From Lota lota (taxonomy: Eukaryota; Chordata; Actinopteri; Gadiformes; Lotidae): a DNA stretch of 64,000 nt. The notes beneath the pieces were generated by a model. It saw only the letters and a list, made by a program, of their open reading frames with translations, was not told the origin of the DNA and did not search any database. A program made the position numbers and the translations under genes. The stretch spans positions 372,001-436,000 of the forward strand of contig JACYXH010000781.1 of assembly GCA_026745465.1 (NCBI GenBank). The letters are read 5' to 3'. Below, piece after piece: positions 48,201 to 64,000 of the stretch (position 1 is its first letter; each line of letters opens with the position of its first letter).

Positions 48201-49130
48201 GGCGCCTTTTGTTAACCTGTTCAGCTTCTACTTGGTGTAGCCTAGACTTTGACTGTAAAAAAAAAAAGAAAAAAGTTTATCAAATGTCACGTGCTTTTTA
48301 TTTCCCACTAGAGGTTCGATAAATATGTGAGTGTTGGTGATGGGGGTTTTCCAGTGCTGGCTCGGCAACACATCCAAAGATACAAGTTGATTGCTTACTG
48401 TGACTCATTTTGAGTTCATTTCCATTGTTGTTTCTGAGTGCTCAGAACAAATAAAACTTTTTCAAATGTTTGCTTATCAACACATACCTGGGTTCACAAC
48501 CTCTTCCGAAGCCTTCCACCAATTTGGTTAGTTGTGTTACATAAGCCTTCCATTTTGGACCATAGGGGACACCATGGCCCCTATGGTTTCCCTGCTGGTT
48601 CTTGGGGTGTCGGGTGACAAGAAATGTGCATGGAGACGTATCGTGTGAGTATCATGTTCTGCTGGTCTGTATGAATGACGAACCCCACCTCGCCCTTTGG
48701 ATTGACCCCGGTTGCGCTGGACTCACAGGCTCCTTGTCAACAGAGTAGACACTTCCTTTAATATACTGCAACTCTCACCTTGTCAGTATTATTTTACACC
48801 TCCAGTCAGGGCCCGCCCCAGGTAATTTGTCCAACCAACAAGACCGCTTATTGGGTTGGGCACCCGGGCACCCAGGCCCAATATAATGAATGAAGCAATT
48901 CTAGACTCTACGGTTGTGTTTGAATCTGGGCCACAAAGATGAAATTTTGGCCACTGGCTACATTGGCTTGGGGGCCCGGTTGGCCAGTGTGATTTTATTT
49001 ATCCGTCTCTCCCAGCCTGGGCACCGATATGGGGCCGTGGAAAATGTTCCTTCCAGTATCTTACTGGTCAACAACTGTAGGGTTTCGCAACCAAGCCAGA
49101 CTGCTCCTTTGGAGAGTTTGGGACTTGAAC

Positions 49131-49320
49131 CTGGAAAACTCTATATTCAATACACCGCTTACAAAATCATGATTTCTGGAAAACTCTGTATTTAATACAC
49201 CACTTACGAAATCATAATTTCTTTATTGTTATTGGAAGCATGAAGAACTTTGTATTTAATGCACCATTGACCAAATCATGATTTGTTTATTGTTATTGGA
49301 AATATGGAAAACTCTATGTA
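49131..49320. repeat. Degenerate tandem repeat, about 3 copies
   Basis: The block GGAAAACTCTATATTCAAT, CACCGCTTAC, AAATCATGATTT recurs at about 49131, 49178, 49245 and 49306 (last copy partial). Copies two and three carry an extra TTTATTGTTATTGGAA segment, so the unit length varies from about 48 to 70 bp. Confidence 0.8.
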
Positions 49321-52300
49321 AGACAAGGGGTTGCCCTTATGGTTGGAAAGTAGCCACTACAGCTTTCTTTTAAAAGGTTTTAGTTTTTTTCAGAGTGTTC
49401 TTCTGTCGCCCACAGGATCGTTTAAAGGTACACTCTTTGAGATCTCTCCGTCTGTGGAGTGACACCCAAAATCTCCCCTTCGGAATTATCACAGTAAAAA
49501 AAAGTTTAATCTGAGCCAGATGCGTCTGGTATAGCATTTAGCGGATCACCGGCATGCAGACTTGATGTCACTTGAGAAGTTATGTTTGTGACTGTCCTTG
49601 TGAGCGGTGACATCATACCGTAAATCAACTTGGCCAGACGCCAAAACCCATTTTGGTCATCCTTCACTTTGGAGTATGTGTTTGTAACAGATGGTGGTCT
49701 TTTGTGTAAATTTTTAATGGTTTATTGGTCGTTGGAAGTTTTCCTAAACAAACGGACAAAGAGTGTGAATTGCAGAATGGCTAAATGCAGCGTAATGGAA
49801 AATACTGAACTTCCCAGTAATTGAATAGCCCAGAATACATTTGTAACATTTCCCTGCTTTTAAAAAGTGTTATTTATGGACCTATAAACAAATTGTGGAA
49901 TCAAGTCATGGAAATGCTTTGAATGAGAGAACCCAATGTTAATTTGCCTGTTTATATTGAATGCGGGGAAAACTCTGACTGGGAACTATGATTCAATGTT
50001 GTGGGAAAGATATTAGTTTTTTGCTTATTCAAAAAAGATAGTCTCCCTCCACTTATGGTAGATTTTCCTATTTTTTATTTCCTTGTATGATTTTCTGTTG
50101 ATTTTAAAATTTCCAATTGTTATTCTATTCAAGCAAATACACACATGCAAGGTAGTATTCTGTGTTTTGTATTAACACTCTAAGCTCTTGTAACCATGGC
50201 ATGACCGTGTATACCCACATATGACCAAGAAGGGGCAGCATAGAGCTATTGTTGTTTTGGCTAAATATTCTGCAGAAAAACAGCATTTCCTGCTGTCTTT
50301 CAAGTATCTGATTAGGAGTTTTTCTTTACCTCGGTATTTAATTATTTTCTTATTCTTATTTAAGGTAGAATCGAGATTAGGTCTTACTAATACAGCCAAA
50401 AATATGACACACACCCGCATTGTTTTTTGTCCACATTCAAATGCCAATCAGTTACTTGGAAAATCCAAAAGTAATTGGTATGCTATTGGAAAATATCGTA
50501 ACACTGGTCTGTAGGCCTATGCACGGAAACATCTTAAACCTCTGTACTCCTATGCATCAGCAGATCTAGAAAGACCAATGACATTTCCAGTTACACGTGA
50601 ATAAAGGGGACCAAATTAAAAAGAAAGGTGTATGTGAGATGAGAAAACATCACAGCCTGTTTGCATCCATTTGCAACCTTAATAATGACAAGGCCTCTGC
50701 TCCTGGTGTATTGTTACATATCAGATCAATCAATACTACCTATTCTGCCACCAGAGAAGCAACCTTCTGTTTCTGGGAAGAGATGATGAAGGATTTTATT
50801 GTTTTGAAGTGGCCTTTACACATAATGTTTTCCGGAATCAGCTTGTTTTCTGGACTGCAGGTCTTCTATCCTTTACTCTGGTGCCTGTGAACTTTGTATC
50901 CATGCTGCACTTTGTTGAATGCAGCAGTGCATGTGACTTCATTTTGTGTATGTACAGGATTGCATCAGGTTTTTAGAGTAGATTCACTGACTCCTCATCA
51001 CCTTCGTCATCATCAGTGCTTTGTTACCACACTAGACATTTTGGTTTTACTTCACTTAAAGCGTTTTGGGTTCACTGGCTCTTGAAGACCAGATCCCCCA
51101 AGAAAATACATTTTTGTGTTAATAAATCCTTTCATCTTTTCTGGGCTCTGTGGCAATATCCGTATGAGACAAATGTGTCTGTGTGTCTGTCTAAAGGGGG
51201 CCACACACTGGATGCTTTGTCCACATGCAAACATACAGCGCTTACACACAGACTTATCATGAAATTGATTTGTTATTGATTTGATTCTAAAAAAATCTTT
51301 GTTTAGAAAAAACTAAGCATTGTGTGACTGAGTGCTGCTGTCTGGGGGAGGGGGGTCATGCCAGTGTCATGAGATTGTTTGTTTATCACCCCGCACAGCA
51401 GAACTAGTGTGAAATCCTTAACCGATACAAGGTCGTTGTCCAGCTATGTCAGACAGAAGATGTAGCATGTCTGCCTCCCTGCCTATCTGTCTGGGACGGT
51501 CTGTCTGCCTGCCTGGCTAATGCAGTTGCCATTACCAATTGCTTGGTGATTTCCGGACCTCAGGAGGGGATAAGTGTATCAGTTTACCCTAGCTGCGTGC
51601 CAGTGCTTCCTGAGTAGTGCACACGGCATGACATTTATTAGTGAGCTCTAGTATGCACTAAATTCATTTGCATCATCAATATCTCATAGCTTTCATTGAA
51701 AACCGCGAGAGTCCAAATATAAAGACCTGAGATCCAGTTGCAACCCTAAGTGGTTTAACTTTTCATCCACATCAGGGTAATATCATTTCATGAGACACCT
51801 GGCTTGTGTTCGTACTTGTAGAACATCGATGTGGATGTATTGGGGAACTCATTGAGTAACCTAGTGGAGTTATACATATCATTTCCAGTAATCAGCTCTC
51901 TAGGGTGAGAAACCTCCAGTTCACTGTGGGAGCAGATTGCATATCAACTCTTCCAGACACCCTCAGTTGAATAATGGTTTGAAAGAAGGAAGTACACTTT
52001 TAGTTTCTTTCAATGTCACTATGTCTTCGTCTTTATTGCTGGGTTCACCTACTTTACTCTCCTCCTTCTGTCCCTCTCCTTCTCCACCCTACCAACCACC
52101 CCATGTGTCCGCTCCTTGGGTACTGAAGCTTCTGCTTTCTCTTCAGTGAATTGGATTGGTGTTGTTTTGGATGGTTTGAATCTTTGAAATAGTAAATGTC
52201 ACGTGTCAAAGGTGACGTGCCATGTTTGCTAGTTTGGCAAGGCTATGGAACCTGGATCCCTTATTTGGCCAGAAGTGGACTATAGTACTTAAATGTGTGT

Positions 52301-53089
52301 ATATATATATATATACATACATGATGTCATGCTGTTCAAAGGCTACACAGGCCTCTTGATATGTGGCTGTTTATGGTCAAGTGTGTCATCTAGTTTAATA
52401 ATAGAGCAGTTTAATTATGAAAGCTCTAAAGAGCAGATGTATTTTCATACTGCCAAGGCCCCAGGGATTATCATTGCTCTTCTGCTGCTTATTTAATTAG
52501 TTTTTCCTATGTTTAATGTACGTGGCATAAGAGTGTATGGTGCATGTGTCTCATAGGGCTCTGTCGTTAGAGATTCCCTGAGCGCTGACAATGAACCATG
52601 ATGGCTGCTGATAATCTTTCTGAATGTATCAGAGAAGGCATGTGTATGTTGCAGGAAACATTTCTCCAAAGGATTAGCCTGTCATATATGTAAATGGTGT
52701 CTCTGGTTAGGGACCTTTCTCTTTCAGGCTATGACACACACACACACCTTTTGAGGCAAAGTCATGGCAGCAGGGCTAGTTTCCAAGCGCACATAATGCC
52801 ACACAGTATGTAGCCTAACTGCCTGCTCCGCTCTGCAGAGCCTCACACAAGTGCTTGTCTCTCCTTCAAAACCCCTGTTTGGTTTGACGAGATAAGGAGC
52901 CCCCCCCCACCACACGCCTAAGCCACCACGCTGTCATAGTTGCCCAACAGACCTGCTACAGATGCCGTGCTCCTCTTGCCGTGTAGGTTTTTGATTTAAA
53001 TGGGAGGTTGTTGTGGGGGGCACCTCAAATGTCTGGCCCTGCCCACTGTTGCTTGAGCATGCTCACCGGGTCAAATGACGCTTGACAGG

Positions 53090-53233
<144 letters not shown>

Positions 53234-53745
53234 CTTCCTTTCCTGCTCCTTTGAAGCAGCTGCCCGATTGCTTCATCGCCGAGGAATGTGCTTGTGTGTC
53301 TTTGCGTGTGCTGGACTGTCCAAGTCAGATTCTAGAGGGACAAACCGGCCTCAGACAGAGAGGGGTAACTCATACAGTCACACGTTAGTCTTTGTTTTGC
53401 TCTACTCTTGCGTTGCTCTCTCCTTCCCCTTTTGGGGCGGGGCAGACTGGCTCTTCCTTATTTGGAGAGGGGAGGGGGGTCACGTTGTGTACAACGGTAT
53501 CCCAGTGATCGGGGCGAAAGCTGAGACCTCGGCCAGGGCAGCAGCACGTCAGACACCACTTAGGCTGAGCCACAGGTCAAAGAACAAAAGAACTCACCCC
53601 CACAGGCTGGAGAGGAAGGAGAAGGCACCAGGAGAGGAGAGGACGCATTCACGGGGCTCTTCTTGAAGATACAGTCTGAAAAGAGAGAGCCGGGGGGCCG
53701 TCAGGGGAGAGACGCTGAGCTAGCGGAGCACATGGTGTGACCAAA

Positions 53746-53881
53746 ATGCCCACCAACTTCACGGTGGTGCCTGTCCGGGACGGCAGGAGGAAGACGAGGA
53801 AGGTGGGGAGCGTGGAGGAGGAGGAGGAGGAGGATGTGGACGACAACAACGTACTGAGGGAGGTTGATGAGTACGCCCCAG
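53746..53881 (+). CDS. slc12a7: K-Cl cotransporter 4 first coding exon (canonical-like)
   Basis: ATG 53746 (context CCAAAATGC) opens 45 codons plus one base, ending at GCCCCAG|GTATGC. The product begins MPTNFTVVPV, identical to the first ten residues of human SLC12A7/KCC4 as I remember it. It continues with a basic patch (RDGRRKTRK) and an acidic run (EEEEEEDVDD), then EVDEYAP. The phase-1 end fits joining to a shared GDGNPRE-type exon off the window. This form has NFTV where the 45.1 kb exon has RFVV, so it lacks the Arg of the kinase-docking motif. It is the best anchor for naming the gene. Confidence 0.8.
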
Positions 53882-63261
<9,380 letters not shown>

Positions 63262-63292
63262 ATGGAGCAGGGTGAGAGCTCTCGACTGAGGG
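63262..63292 (+). CDS. slc12a7: Candidate third K-Cl cotransporter first exon (short)
   Basis: ATG 63262 opens ten codons, MEQGESSRLR, plus one base, followed by the consensus donor GTAAGT at 63293. The exon is only 31 coding bases but ends in phase 1 like the two upstream first exons, so it could join the same shared exon. Short alternative N-termini are known in the family (KCC2b). There is no homology evidence; the call rests on position, phase and donor quality. Confidence 0.45.
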
Positions 63293-64000
63293 GTAAGTTT
63301 ACTTTTAGCCAACTTATCCTCACTAAATATAATGCTAACGGATATTAACGGTTAGCATTGAGGCGTACTTTAAAGTTACTGCGATTTGAGGTTCTCCCTT
63401 TTCCCAGTTAATTAAAAAATATATATGTTTTGTGCTGACCCGCAGTACGGCTCACCGGGATTAAAGCTCATAGTGTTTGCCTCCGCTCACTCTTCCAAAT
63501 AGAAGAAAAATCGTGCCCATTTACTGTGCATATTCAAGTGACTGGTTACTGTGTGTTTTGTGCTGTTATGTAAGTTAAAGAAATGTGTATGCTGGAGCAA
63601 AGATTTTGCTTAAGAGGCATGGCGCTCCTAAACTCTACTTCTTCTGCAATGCTGCACTTGCAGAACACTCCCCTTTCTCATATTTTATGTATTTATTTGT
63701 ATTTCTCTCAATGGCTTTTGTGCATATTGTTATTGTCCTATTAACGTAGTTTACATTATTTATTGCAGAGGATATTGGGTAGGAAATGCATAGGATTGCT
63801 GGGTCTGACTTTTGGCTGACGTCGGCAAGCACATCCTTTCTGGTAGGACGGTTGTGTGGGCGTTTTAAGTCAGCTTAGCGGTGATGTCACGGCCCGAGGC
63901 TTTGAGCTTTATAAATAGGACACGTGGCCATTTATTACCACATAGATGCAGGGTCTCAGCCTCCCGGGCGTGCACTCATGCACAGACACACACACATACA
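63293..64000 (+). other. Putative KCC intron, right edge
   Basis: No exon is recognised. It contains a TATA-type promoter-like segment near 63882-63926. The shared KCC exons would be expected beyond 64000. Confidence 0.4.
63910..63926 (+). promoter_or_regulatory. TATA box with E-box
   Basis: TATAAATA (63910-63917) is followed by CACGTG (63921-63926) and preceded by a TGATGTCACGG element near 63882. A start near 63940 would be expected. It may drive a further alternative transcript whose first exon begins at or past the window edge. Confidence 0.4.

Overview
The window is nuclear DNA from a bony fish, most likely a teleost. The evidence is vertebrate-type split genes with GT-AG introns, a tRNA-derived SINE with the 3' tail common in fish, hAT, LTR and MITE remnants, and many very long dinucleotide arrays (TG/CA and TC/GA, 90-230 bp). 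The species cannot be fixed from sequence alone.

Layout: (1) 1-7.8 kb holds the last two coding exons and 3' region of adarb2 (ADAR3), + strand. (2) 7.8-12.5 kb is intergenic, with a hAT transposase remnant and a SINE/LINE tail. (3) 13.4-28.8 kb is a complete wdr37 on the - strand: 13 coding exons whose phases all join, giving 498 codons plus stop. (4) 28.8-30.4 kb is a head-to-head intergenic region with CCAAT boxes and an E-box. (5) 30.4-33.3 kb is a complete idi1 (isopentenyl-diphosphate delta-isomerase) on the + strand: 6 exons, 305 codons. (6) 36.5-38.6 kb is a broken copy of a copper amine oxidase gene (aoc1-like) with a frameshift, two in-frame stops and a damaged splice donor. (7) 39.0-39.4 kb is a probable solo LTR. 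(8) 45.1, 53.7 and 63.3 kb each hold a short exon that starts with ATG and ends in phase 1 at a good donor. I read these as alternative first exons of one K-Cl cotransporter gene (slc12a7/KCC4-like) whose shared exons lie beyond the right edge.

The order and orientation adarb2 (+), wdr37 (-), idi1 (+), with convergent then divergent neighbours, matches my memory of human 10p15. The amine oxidase and KCC loci to the right are not part of that human block, so a fish/tetrapod synteny break probably lies between 33.6 and 45 kb.

The genes have unrelated jobs: a catalytically silent RNA-editing relative, a WD-repeat adaptor, an isoprenoid enzyme, a polyamine/histamine oxidase relic and an ion cotransporter. 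I see no new multi-gene system. The strongest leads are the KCC first exons, only one of which encodes an RFxV kinase-docking motif; the decayed amine oxidase that keeps its active-site codons; and a wdr37 exon flanked by a (CU)114 tract and a (CA)45 tract 7 nt past its 5' splice site.
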